Shown piece after piece: positions 16,399 through 24,898 of a DNA stretch of 64,000 nucleotides. Location: the NCBI GenBank assembly GCA_024403235.1, contig JAKSSF010000001.1, positions 1-64,000 on the forward strand. The letters are read 5' to 3'. This stretch comes from Lachnospiraceae bacterium. Its GTDB lineage: Bacteria > Bacillota > Clostridia > Lachnospirales > Lachnospiraceae. Made by a program: the position numbers and the translations under genes. The stretch's first letter is position 1. Every line of letters starts with the position of its first letter. The notes under the pieces were generated by a model that was not told the origin of the DNA, made no database searches, and saw only the letters and a program-made list of their open reading frames with translations.

Positions 16399-17583
16399 TC
16401 ATTTTCTTTCGCAACAGGTATCATAAATCTGTTTTAACAGTTGATAATTCACTTCTTCACTATAGAGTTCTTTGAAGTGTTTCCGAATCATTTCCACATC
16501 ATATCCCGAAAACGATTTTACTTTTTCTAAAAAATTCTCAATAGAATCCGGAACGAAAGTAGTTCCATTGATCCCATCTACAATCATATCTCCACCATTT
16601 CCAATATTGGAAGCAAGGATAGGAGTTCCCATAGCCATACTCTCTAAAAGCACCATACTCATGCCTTCATACCACTGGCTTGGGAAAACAACCGCTGTAG
16701 CCTGCGCCATCTTTTGACGCACCACATTTTGTGGTTGCTGCCCTAGTAACTTTACATTGTGTAATTCGTGTTTTGCGATATAATCTCTACACCACGCTTC
16801 CAACGTACCAGTTCCACATAGTTCCAAAATATATTCCGGCAAGTCTTTCCATGCTTCTAATAGAAACGGAATTCCTTTTTCTTTTTCTAATCTGCCCACA
16901 TATAAAAAATGATTTTCTGCTCTTTCCATATTTTCTACTGGAAAAGGTTTTACAAAATTGGGCTTCACATATATTTTGTCAAGCGGGATAAAATTTTTCT
17001 TTTTATTTCCCTCTGCTATTTTCTTTTTATTGAATTCTGTCAGTGCAATATAGTTGATTTTTTGATAAGTTCCAAAAACCCGATGTATTTTTAAGATTGC
17101 AAGACTTACAAATGTCTGTAAGAAACTATCCCGATAACATTTGTGCCTTAAAGAACAACCTAACCCTTTCTCAATACACTCCTCACATACCGTTCCTTCT
17201 CGAAACAACAACCCATTGGGACAGACCATGCGGAAGTTGTGCAGTGTTTGCACCACTGGCACCTTACAAGAAAAGGCAGCGTAATACACAGATGGGGAAA
17301 TCAAACTCAACGTATTGTGCACATGGACGATATCAATCTGTTTATCACGAATTAGGCGTTTTACTTCCTTATAAGTTTTCAACGAAAACACAGAAGTACA
17401 CGCTAATCGTATTTTGGAAAGTATACCTGTATCCTGAATTTCTGCATTATTGCGGGTGTACAAATAGACAGTATGCCCCTGCTTTTCTAGCAAAGCGTTT
17501 TCATTTGCTACGACTGTATCTTCCCCACCGGGAATACGATAATAATTATGAACTAATAAAACCGTTTGTTTTTTTTCTGACAT
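16399..17583 (-). CDS. Glycosyltransferase family 4
   Basis: A 394-residue GT-B fold enzyme. The N-terminal acceptor domain begins LLVHNYYRIPGGEDTVV and has HVHNTLS and LHNFRMVCPNG. A cluster of cysteines (CEEC ... C ... C, about 133-150) is common in this subgroup of wall-polysaccharide transferases. The C-terminal nucleotide-sugar domain has YVGRLEKEKG and the EGMSMVLLE block (the E-x7-E region). It acts in the cytoplasm on lipid-linked intermediates. The ATG at 17583 is chosen over an upstream TTG; neither has a strong ribosome site. Donor and acceptor are not predictable. Confidence 0.88.
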   Translation of the reverse strand: MSEKKQTVLLVHNYYRIPGGEDTVVANENALLEKQGHTVYLYTRNNAEIQDTGILSKIRLACTSVFSLKTYKEVKRLIRDKQIDIVHVHNTLSLISPSVYYAAFSCKVPVVQTLHNFRMVCPNGLLFREGTVCEECIEKGLGCSLRHKCYRDSFLQTFVSLAILKIHRVFGTYQKINYIALTEFNKKKIAEGNKKKNFIPLDKIYVKPNFVKPFPVENMERAENHFLYVGRLEKEKGIPFLLEAWKDLPEYILELCGTGTLEAWCRDYIAKHELHNVKLLGQQPQNVVRQKMAQATAVVFPSQWYEGMSMVLLESMAMGTPILASNIGNGGDMIVDGINGTTFVPDSIENFLEKVKSFSGYDVEMIRKHFKELYSEEVNYQLLKQIYDTCCERK

Positions 17584-17641
17584 AAGACAACCCAACGAAA
17601 AACTTCTTTTAGATTTATCATATCATCTTTTTCATTATCAT

Positions 17642-19216
17642 TTAAAAATTAAAATATAAGAAAGTACTCACTCCGGATAAAGAAAGCACACACCATACAA
17701 ATAGAACTGCTATCAAACAAGCGTTAAGAATTGTTCTTTGGCTGTTTTCCGAAATCGTCTTCGCATTTTTCCCAAAGAACACAATTCCTAAAGTTACCAT
17801 TATAAAAGCTATCATTAGATACGATTTGCTATTCGGTAAATTGGTTATGTGAAGCACTTTCATAGGATACCAAAACTCTCCTAGGTTAAAAGCATCCAGA
17901 AAAGCATCTGCCGGTTTTGCAAAGTTTCCAGCAAAAATATTTTTAAATATCTGATTTGCTTCTGTAATAGAACTTGCTCTAAAATAAACCCAAGCGATGT
18001 TGACATAGCCAAAAGTCAATATAACACTGATAGCCTTTTTCATACAGGAAATTTTCTTAGTTTTTCTCCGATTTTGCCACATTCTGGTCAATACATACAA
18101 TATACCATGCATCACACCCCACAGAATAAAATTCCAACCTGCGCCATGCCACAATCCACTAAGAAAAAAGACTAAGAACAAATTACAATACATTCGAGCA
18201 GAACCTTTTCGATTACCGCCCAAAGGAATATAAATATTCTTTGTAAAAAATCTATTTAATGTAATATGCCACTGTTTCCAGAAATCAATGATATTTACCG
18301 CTTTGTAAGGAGAATTGAAGTTTACCGGAATGTAAATTCCAAGCATCTTACCAATACCAATGGCCATATCACAATAACCGCTGAAATCAAAGTACAACTG
18401 TAAGGTATAAAATAATACTACCAATAAGGATTCCAAACTATTTCTTGCAAACACATCTGTATAGACATAGTCTACTGCTACACCAAAGGTATCTGCTATC
18501 AGCACTTTCTTGGATAAGCCTAAGATAAATAATGTCAACCCTTCTATGGTATAGCTTGTCCAGTTTCGAGTTTCTACCAGATTAGAGCCGTATGGTTTTC
18601 TCTGAAAAGTCGCCCCCATCCTTTCTGCTTTGGCGTTATCTTTTCGTAAAATAACCTCAGCCGGAATTCCTTTTCCGATATTTGCAAACTGTGGCAACAT
18701 TTCCTCATGGGTGACTATGGGTCCTGCAATTAACTGTGGGAAAAAGGAAACAAACAGCGCATAATCCACAAAACTACATTGCTTTAGTTCTCCACGATAG
18801 GTATCAGCCAAAAAGGAAATCTGTTGAAAAGTAAAGAAACTTATGCCCAAAGGCAGCATAATGTGAAGCAAAGGCCAATCTTTGCCAAATAAATAATTCA
18901 TATTACCAATCAAGAAATCTACATACTTAAAATAAAAAAGTACAGAGAGATTGAGAGCCACACCAAAAGCCAAATACAGTCTCTGCTGTTTTTTCCTTGC
19001 AGAACATTTCATTAACAGCAAATACAGACCATAGTTCACTAAAATAGATCCCACCATAATAATCAGATACTGCAAATGAAAATATCCATAAAACCACAGA
19101 GAAAAGCAAGTAAGCCACACCTTTGCCAGTGTGGCTTGTTTTTCTCTTAATATATGATATCCTACTAAACATATAGGAAAAAATAAGAATACGAAAATGT
19201 AGGAATTAAATAGCAT
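17642..19216 (-). CDS. MBOAT-family O-acyltransferase (AlgI-like), copy 1
   Basis: A 524-residue protein with about ten or more membrane segments. It has the MBOAT core: FFPQLIAGPI, YFDFSGYCDMAIG, LGGNRKG and LSGLWHGAGW followed by MHG, the conserved histidine region. These enzymes pass acetyl groups across the membrane for O-acetylation of exopolysaccharide or wall polymer. The ATG follows AGGAGTAAGACAA, which overlaps the stop of the epimerase gene. A stretch of about 25 residues between the FFPQL and YTIEG blocks is longer than in the two paralogs at 33421 and 39802. Its SGNH partner is probably 15283-16353. Confidence 0.92.
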   Translation of the reverse strand: MLFNSYIFVFLFFPICLVGYHILREKQATLAKVWLTCFSLWFYGYFHLQYLIIMVGSILVNYGLYLLLMKCSARKKQQRLYLAFGVALNLSVLFYFKYVDFLIGNMNYLFGKDWPLLHIMLPLGISFFTFQQISFLADTYRGELKQCSFVDYALFVSFFPQLIAGPIVTHEEMLPQFANIGKGIPAEVILRKDNAKAERMGATFQRKPYGSNLVETRNWTSYTIEGLTLFILGLSKKVLIADTFGVAVDYVYTDVFARNSLESLLVVLFYTLQLYFDFSGYCDMAIGIGKMLGIYIPVNFNSPYKAVNIIDFWKQWHITLNRFFTKNIYIPLGGNRKGSARMYCNLFLVFFLSGLWHGAGWNFILWGVMHGILYVLTRMWQNRRKTKKISCMKKAISVILTFGYVNIAWVYFRASSITEANQIFKNIFAGNFAKPADAFLDAFNLGEFWYPMKVLHITNLPNSKSYLMIAFIMVTLGIVFFGKNAKTISENSQRTILNACLIAVLFVWCVLSLSGVSTFLYFNF

Positions 19217-19227
19217 TTGTCTTACTC

Positions 19228-20223
19228 CTAGTATCCGTAATATTCCTTAAACCACTCTACAAACTTAGAAAGGCCTTCTTCCACGCCTGTATTAGGCTTG
19301 AAATCAAAATCTTCCATCAAGTCTGTTACATCCGCATAAGTCTGATATACATCACCTGGCTGCATAGGTAGGAATTCTTTTTTTGCTTCTTTTTCTAGGC
19401 ATTTTTCCAACGTGGCAATAAAGTCCATAAGCTTCTCTGGCTTGTTGTTGCCGATATTATAAATCTTGTAGCTCGCCCCTTTGCTATCTTCCGCAGGGGG
19501 ATTACAAAGCATGTTTTCAATGCCTTGCACAATATCATCAATGTAGGTAAAATCTCTGTACATATCTCCGTTATTGTAGATTTGAATAGTTTCACCTGCC
19601 ATAATCTTTTTCGCAAACTTAAAATAAGCCATATCCGGTCTACCCATAGGGCCGTAAACCGTAAAGAAACGAAGTCCTGTTAAAGGAATCTTATAAAGCT
19701 TACTATAGGCATAGGCCATCAATTCATTAGATTTCTTGGTCGCTGCATATAAGCTAACCGGCTGTTCTACCTGATCTGTGGTAGAAAATGGAATCTTATC
19801 ATTCCCGCCATATACAGAGCTGGAGGAAGCAAACAACAGATGTTCTACAGGGTAATGTCTACAGCCTTCTAAGACATGAAAGAAGCCCATCATATTAGAC
19901 TGCATGTAGGCATCGGGATTGTCAATGCTATAGCGAACACCGGCCTGGGCCCCTAAATTCACAACAATTTCCGGATGATAGGTCTCAAAGACAGAAAATA
20001 CTTCTTCTTTCTTTGCCAAATCTCCTTTTACAAAGGTGTAATTGGGAAACTGCTGTAAAATTTTTAATCTATCTTCTTTCAAAGATACTTCGTAATAATC
20101 ATTTAAGTTATCAAAGCCTATTACCTTGGCACCCTTCTCCAACAAAGCTTTGGATAAGAAAAATCCAATAAATCCTGCGCCTCCGGTAATAAAATAGGTT
20201 TTTGATGTATCTAATGGTTTCAT
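19228..20223 (-). CDS. NAD-dependent UDP-glucuronate 4-epimerase-like enzyme
   Basis: A 331-residue extended SDR protein with NAD-binding GGAGFIG (14-20) and catalytic Y159-AAT-K163. FDNLNDYYEVSLKEDRL after the nucleotide-binding motif is characteristic of the CapI/UDP-glucuronate 4-epimerase group. It would convert UDP-glucuronate, made by the dehydrogenase at 21885, to UDP-galacturonate. An ATG at 20223 with GGAG eight bases before is preferred to a TTG two codons upstream. The nearby dehydrogenase strongly suggests uronic acid in the polymer. Confidence 0.88.
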   Translation of the reverse strand: MKPLDTSKTYFITGGAGFIGFFLSKALLEKGAKVIGFDNLNDYYEVSLKEDRLKILQQFPNYTFVKGDLAKKEEVFSVFETYHPEIVVNLGAQAGVRYSIDNPDAYMQSNMMGFFHVLEGCRHYPVEHLLFASSSSVYGGNDKIPFSTTDQVEQPVSLYAATKKSNELMAYAYSKLYKIPLTGLRFFTVYGPMGRPDMAYFKFAKKIMAGETIQIYNNGDMYRDFTYIDDIVQGIENMLCNPPAEDSKGASYKIYNIGNNKPEKLMDFIATLEKCLEKEAKKEFLPMQPGDVYQTYADVTDLMEDFDFKPNTGVEEGLSKFVEWFKEYYGY

Positions 20224-20272
20224 ATACAAGCTCCATATCCTAATCGAATCAAAATCTCAAGTTATAAACACT

Positions 20273-21808
20273 CTATTTTTGCAATACTAACAATATTTCT
20301 TTGCAATCTTCTGATTTTTGATTTTTATAAAATTTGCCTGCACGAACATAGCGTGTCTCTATAGTTTTAAATCCGCACTGCTTTGCCAGTTCAATTATTT
20401 CATTCATTTTATAGCGTTTATCACGAATAACATATTCTGCAGGTAATTGTCCATCCTCATCGAACTGCTCTTTATGATATACAATTCCCGTATTCTTATC
20501 TATCAAAAGATACTTTTCATCAAAAACTTCTCCTGAACTTTGCATCTTCTTACCAGGTTGCATAGAATAAAGTAATTCATAATCTTTGTTCACATCAAAA
20601 TATGATTCTTCCGTAGTTTTAGATAAAAGAAAGTCTAAATTCATTACCGAAATAACAGCGTAACCTTTCGGTTTTATGTTATTATACAGATTATTTAGAA
20701 TCTGCATATTATTCTCTTCATCGGGGAATGATCCTATTACGTCAAATAAACATAACGCAAGGTCAACTTTTTTATCTGCTGGCAATAAATAATTTCTAGC
20801 ATCTGCAGTTATAAAGTTACAGACAATATTAGGACTCTTTTCCTTTGTTCTTTTTACAAAGTTTTTGGCATATCTCACATTTTTGCCAGAGAAATCAACA
20901 CCGGTAACCCGGTATCCTCTTTTCGCTAAAGACACACTATGTCGCCCTCTTCCACAGCCAACATCAAGAATCTTTGCTGCCCTTGGAAATTCTATCGTTT
21001 TTAGTATTTCATCTACTTCCTCATCTGAGTGTTGTGCCCATGGCTGCTTCTGCATATGCATCCTACTATAGGCATCTATCAATTTACTTTCTGAAAACTC
21101 TGCAAATTCCGTAAAGTGTTTTTTGAACAGCTCTTTATCTACCGGTTGTGAGCGAAATGTAAACGCAAGCCATTCATATCCCGGTTTCAACTCTCCCATT
21201 TTCCAAGAAGAAGCATCTACAGAATTCACAAACTCTCTATTATCAATAAAGAATCTAGTATTGATTTCTGATCTTTGCTCTGTAACGTCGTATTCAATAT
21301 TCTCTACAAACTGTATATCTTGTTCAAATCTCTGAATATGAGATAAATTTTGCTGAATCACAGTAGGATTGCATCTACGCAGAGTTGCTCGCTCCAAAGC
21401 TTTAACCGTACAAGGATTAGCAGTAGCCAACCCCCACGCAAAATCATCAGAAAATCCCCAAATAGAATGCAGTAGTTTACTGCCAATCCCTTCTTTTCGA
21501 TGGTGTGCATTCACCACCAACTGCATAACCCAGGTCATCGTACCATACCCAGCATAATATCTTCTGGCATAAATAGCCTGCCCCACCAGTACCCCATTAC
21601 AGGCATGATAGCAGGTTGCAATATATACATTTGCTTTTTTGTATCTTTTTTCAAAAAAGCGTTTACTCATTGCAATTTGTTCGCCAGGTTTATAGTCCGA
21701 TTTTTCACTATATTTTCCATAGGAAACGCTAAAAAGATGGGCACATTTTTCAAATTCTGCTTCAGTCATATCTATCGCTTTTTTCACCGAATATTTATAT
21801 TTCTCCAT
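20273..21808 (-). CDS. GNAT acetyltransferase-SAM methyltransferase fusion
   Basis: A 511-residue two-domain protein. Residues about 5-150 resemble a GNAT N-acyltransferase, with the acetyl-CoA loop region LVVNAHHRKEGIGSKLL (97-113). Residues about 245-511 form a class I methyltransferase with motif I DVGCGRGRH (282-290), VDFS (304-307), and ALCLFDVIGSF as the post-II block. Between them lies about 90 residues of unclear fold. The start is supported by AAAAGGAGGGCACA. It sits between UDP-glucose dehydrogenase and the epimerase, so a role in modifying a nucleotide sugar or glycan with acyl and methyl groups is possible. A small-molecule target unrelated to the glycan cannot be excluded. Confidence 0.8.
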   Translation of the reverse strand: MEKYKYSVKKAIDMTEAEFEKCAHLFSVSYGKYSEKSDYKPGEQIAMSKRFFEKRYKKANVYIATCYHACNGVLVGQAIYARRYYAGYGTMTWVMQLVVNAHHRKEGIGSKLLHSIWGFSDDFAWGLATANPCTVKALERATLRRCNPTVIQQNLSHIQRFEQDIQFVENIEYDVTEQRSEINTRFFIDNREFVNSVDASSWKMGELKPGYEWLAFTFRSQPVDKELFKKHFTEFAEFSESKLIDAYSRMHMQKQPWAQHSDEEVDEILKTIEFPRAAKILDVGCGRGRHSVSLAKRGYRVTGVDFSGKNVRYAKNFVKRTKEKSPNIVCNFITADARNYLLPADKKVDLALCLFDVIGSFPDEENNMQILNNLYNNIKPKGYAVISVMNLDFLLSKTTEESYFDVNKDYELLYSMQPGKKMQSSGEVFDEKYLLIDKNTGIVYHKEQFDEDGQLPAEYVIRDKRYKMNEIIELAKQCGFKTIETRYVRAGKFYKNQKSEDCKEILLVLQK

Positions 21809-21884
21809 TGTGCCCTCCTTTTCCCAGTATTTAACATAATCTATGTGGTTTTGAATTTTATGAAACTATTCAAAAATGATTTCC

Positions 21885-23195
21885 CTATCGTCCAATACTA
21901 TAATATTCTACTCCTGCAGCCTTCATATCCTCTAAAGCGTATAGATTTCTGCCATCGTAAACTAACGGAATACGCATCTGTTTCTTGTAATCCGCCGGAG
22001 ACACTGCTTTAATCTCTTCCCATTCTGTAAAGACAAAGCATACTGCTGCCTGGTCTAAAGCTTCCATAGGGCTTTCTACATAGTGCATTTCCCCTTTGCC
22101 TATAGGGTCTTCCGGGAACTGCATTTTTGCACGGGGAACACCGGCAGGATCATAGGCATAAATATGAGCCCCTTGCTCCAATAACAGTTTGATATTCTCA
22201 GAAGATGGTGCTTCTCTTAAATCATCTGTACCAGCCTTAAAGGTTAATCCTAAAACAGCCACCTTTAATCCATCAAAGGTAATCATTCTCTTCTTTGCTT
22301 TTTCAAAAAGTCTAGTTTTCTGCTTTGTATTTACCTCTACACAAGCATCTACAGTTTTCAATTCATAGCCAAACTGCTTTGCTTGAAAACGAAGGGCTTT
22401 GGTGTCCTTAGGGAAACAGCTTCCACCAAATCCAATCCCTGCATTTAAGAACTTAGCACCTATACGGGCATCATAGCTCATACCTTTTGCCACATCTTCA
22501 ATATCTGCTCCTGCTAATTCACATAGGTTGGCAATATCATTCATATAAGAAATCTTTAATGCCAGAAAATCATTGCAAGCATATTTAATCATCTCCGCAG
22601 AGCGTCTCTTTACAGAAACAATAGGTAAATGGAAGGGTTCATAGATTTCCATCAGCTTGGCTTCTGCTTCTTCGCTCTCTGTTCCAATGATGATACGGGC
22701 AGCATGTAAAGTATCTCTTACTGCAGTTCCTTGGGCCAAAAACTCCGGATTAGAAGCCACTTCTATTTTCACATCATGAGTCAGGAAATCCTGAATAAAT
22801 TGTTCTACTTTATCATTAGTACCAATGGGCACAGTAGATTTTACCACTACCAAACAATCCTTTTCCACAGACTCAGCAATCTGTCTGCAAACGGTAGCAA
22901 TATAACTTAAATTTGCGCTACCATCGGGCATTTCCGGTGTGCCCACACCGATAAAAATAGCGTCTGCATCCTTATAAGCTGATTGATAATCCGTAGTATA
23001 GTGGAGTCTTCCTGTGGCATTGTTCTTTTGCATCAGCTCTTCCAAGCCTTCTTCATAAATAGGAGAAACACCACTTTCCATGATTTTGACTTTTTTCTCA
23101 TCAATATCCACGCAGGTAACAGTATGTCCCACTTCCGCAAAACATACGCCTGCTACAAGACCTACATAACCGGTTCCTGCAACTGCGATTTTCAT
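21885..23195 (-). CDS. ugd: UDP-glucose 6-dehydrogenase
   Basis: A 436-residue enzyme of the UDP-glucose/GDP-mannose dehydrogenase family. NAD-binding GTGYVG is at 7-12, NPEFLAQG at 149-156, the K-x3-N-containing KYACNDF block at 204-210, and the catalytic Cys is C260 in GFGGSCFPKD. It oxidises UDP-glucose to UDP-glucuronate in two steps. GDP-mannose dehydrogenase activity is less likely from the overall pattern and the adjacent uronate epimerase. A 105-bp region upstream holds a 7-bp inverted repeat (TTCATAT/ATATGAA) but no clear promoter. Confidence 0.93.
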   Translation of the reverse strand: MKIAVAGTGYVGLVAGVCFAEVGHTVTCVDIDEKKVKIMESGVSPIYEEGLEELMQKNNATGRLHYTTDYQSAYKDADAIFIGVGTPEMPDGSANLSYIATVCRQIAESVEKDCLVVVKSTVPIGTNDKVEQFIQDFLTHDVKIEVASNPEFLAQGTAVRDTLHAARIIIGTESEEAEAKLMEIYEPFHLPIVSVKRRSAEMIKYACNDFLALKISYMNDIANLCELAGADIEDVAKGMSYDARIGAKFLNAGIGFGGSCFPKDTKALRFQAKQFGYELKTVDACVEVNTKQKTRLFEKAKKRMITFDGLKVAVLGLTFKAGTDDLREAPSSENIKLLLEQGAHIYAYDPAGVPRAKMQFPEDPIGKGEMHYVESPMEALDQAAVCFVFTEWEEIKAVSPADYKKQMRIPLVYDGRNLYALEDMKAAGVEYYSIGR

Positions 23196-23300
23196 TACAA
23201 AATTCTCGCTTTCTCTATTTTAATTCATATCTTAGAAATATGAACATGATTGAAAGTATTCTCATCAATACCTCAACCCTGTCATAGGTCAGTCCATATC

Positions 23301-24236
23301 TTATAATTTACTAACGTATTCCCCGTACACCCGATTCAAATCCATCTCGAAGTTCTTCCGGTCTCTCTGTGCCACGTTATTCAAAATCAATCCTGCAAAG
23401 AAAGACTGGATAGCTGCAACAGCTACAAATCCACAAACAATTAAGGTGGGAAAACGAAGAACCAATCCGGTTTCAAAATATTCCACTAAAACAGGAATAA
23501 AAAATCCTACTGACAAAATGCCCAATACAAAGGACAATAATCCAAAGAAACTATAGGGCTTATACTCTCTGAATAATCTCATGATGGTAAATAATACCTT
23601 CATCCCGTCCGAGTAAGTACTAAGCTTAGATTCACTGCCCTCCGGTCTATCACGATATTCTACAATGACATTTTCTACTTGCATGTTGTTATTTACTGCA
23701 TGGATGGTCATTTCGGTTTCGATTTCAAAGCCCTTGGACATAACCGGGAAGGTCTTTACAAAGGTATAGCTAAAGGCACGATAGCCTGTCATGATATCTT
23801 TAATATCACAACGGAATAAGCGATTGATACTACCACGAACGACTGTGTTTCCCATGTTATGAAAAGGACGTTTATTTTCCGTGAAATAGGTAGAAGACAA
23901 GCGATCTCCCACCACCATATCTGCATTATGTGTTAACACCTTGTCCACCATTTCTCTAGCGTATTCCATGGGATAGGTATCATCTCCGTCTACCATAATG
24001 TAACATTTCGCATCGATTTCACGAAACATTCTACGGATTACATTACCCTTGCCCTGCATATGCTCATAACGAATTACCGCACCTGCTTCTTTGGCAAGCT
24101 CTACGGTTCGATCCTTAGAATTATTATCATATACATAGATGGTAGCTTCCGGTAAAGCTGCTTTAGCATCTCTTACTACCTTTCCTATGGTTTTTTCTTC
24201 GTTGTAGCAGGGTATTAATACTGCGATTTGGTCCAT
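23301..24236 (-). CDS. GtrB-like polyprenyl-phosphate glycosyltransferase (GT2)
   Basis: A 311-residue GT2 enzyme with a cytoplasmic GT-A domain (IPCYNEEKTIG at 8-18, YDNNSKDRT at 36-44, metal-binding DGDD at 83-86) and two C-terminal membrane helices (about 230-252 and 265-288). This is the GtrB/dolichol-phosphate mannose synthase layout that loads a sugar onto undecaprenyl phosphate. With the GtrA-like (24356) and GtrII-like (24899) genes upstream it completes a three-part sugar-decoration system. It has its own promoter (24311-24339), and GGAG lies before the ATG. Confidence 0.87.
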   Translation of the reverse strand: MDQIAVLIPCYNEEKTIGKVVRDAKAALPEATIYVYDNNSKDRTVELAKEAGAVIRYEHMQGKGNVIRRMFREIDAKCYIMVDGDDTYPMEYAREMVDKVLTHNADMVVGDRLSSTYFTENKRPFHNMGNTVVRGSINRLFRCDIKDIMTGYRAFSYTFVKTFPVMSKGFEIETEMTIHAVNNNMQVENVIVEYRDRPEGSESKLSTYSDGMKVLFTIMRLFREYKPYSFFGLLSFVLGILSVGFFIPVLVEYFETGLVLRFPTLIVCGFVAVAAIQSFFAGLILNNVAQRDRKNFEMDLNRVYGEYVSKL

Positions 24237-24310
24237 GAAATCAATTCTCCTGACAGTTTATTTCTTTTAGAAATCATATAGTTTCTTGAATTTAAACACC
24301 ATTACCTAAA

Positions 24311-24339
24311 ATAATAGCAAATTTTAGATAAAACCTCAA
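24311..24339 (-). promoter_or_regulatory. Promoter of the GtrB-like gene
   Basis: Minus strand TTGAGG (24334-24339), 17-bp spacer, TATTAT (24311-24316), about 75 bp before the start codon at 24236. Confidence 0.5.
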
Positions 24340-24355
24340 CAAATCCAATATAAAT

Positions 24356-24787
24356 CTATTCTTCCACTCTTTTCTGAAATACAAAGAATTTTTGTCCCAC
24401 AAAATTAATCACTACAAAGAAGCACATTCCTGCCAGCATGCTTATTTGCTCCACTATATTGGTAGGCCATTGTATACTTGATACCAATCTTGGAATCAGT
24501 GGCTTTGCAATTCCGTATGCGATCAAATAACATAATGCTATATTTGCTACAAATTTCACAATTTCTTTTAGAGAGGTTCCATGAGATTGGAATGTAAAAT
24601 ATTTATTCGCAAAATAGCTAAAGATTGAACCCACAATATAATTTAACGCACTGCTAATCCAATAGCCCAGTCCAAATAGGTTATAGGCAATCAGCATTGT
24701 TCCTGTTCCGATTATGGTATTGGCAATGCCAACTAAAATAAACCTGCTGCCTTCCAGTTTAAATATTTTCCCAATCAAATTTTTCAC
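24356..24787 (-). CDS. GtrA-family membrane protein
   Basis: A 143-residue protein with four membrane helices and the GtrA signature, including RFILVGIANTIIGTGTM and the YFANKYFTF segment. GtrA-type proteins help move or present polyprenyl-phosphate sugars to the outer face. The start is GTG, without a strong ribosome site. It is about 110 bp downstream of the GtrII-like gene with its own TATAAT promoter, and upstream of the GtrB-like gene. Confidence 0.88.
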   Translation of the reverse strand: MKNLIGKIFKLEGSRFILVGIANTIIGTGTMLIAYNLFGLGYWISSALNYIVGSIFSYFANKYFTFQSHGTSLKEIVKFVANIALCYLIAYGIAKPLIPRLVSSIQWPTNIVEQISMLAGMCFFVVINFVGQKFFVFQKRVEE

Positions 24788-24829
24788 TTAATCATCACCA
24801 TCACATCTATCGATTAGTAAATTTTATCA

Positions 24830-24859
24830 ATTATAGTTTAAATTCAAATATCCAATCAA
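24830..24859 (-). promoter_or_regulatory. Promoter of the GtrA-like gene
   Basis: Minus strand TTGATT (24854-24859), 18-bp spacer, perfect TATAAT (24830-24835), about 43 bp before the GTG start. The region is very AT-rich, so chance matches are possible. Confidence 0.45.
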
Positions 24860-24898
24860 TTTTATCATTCTATCTAATATTTTGTTCTTTTAATTCGT

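Noticed and set aside
23196..23300. Riboswitch or terminator upstream of ugd
   Set aside because: Only a 7-bp inverted repeat without a T tract is visible; no known riboswitch core could be recognised.
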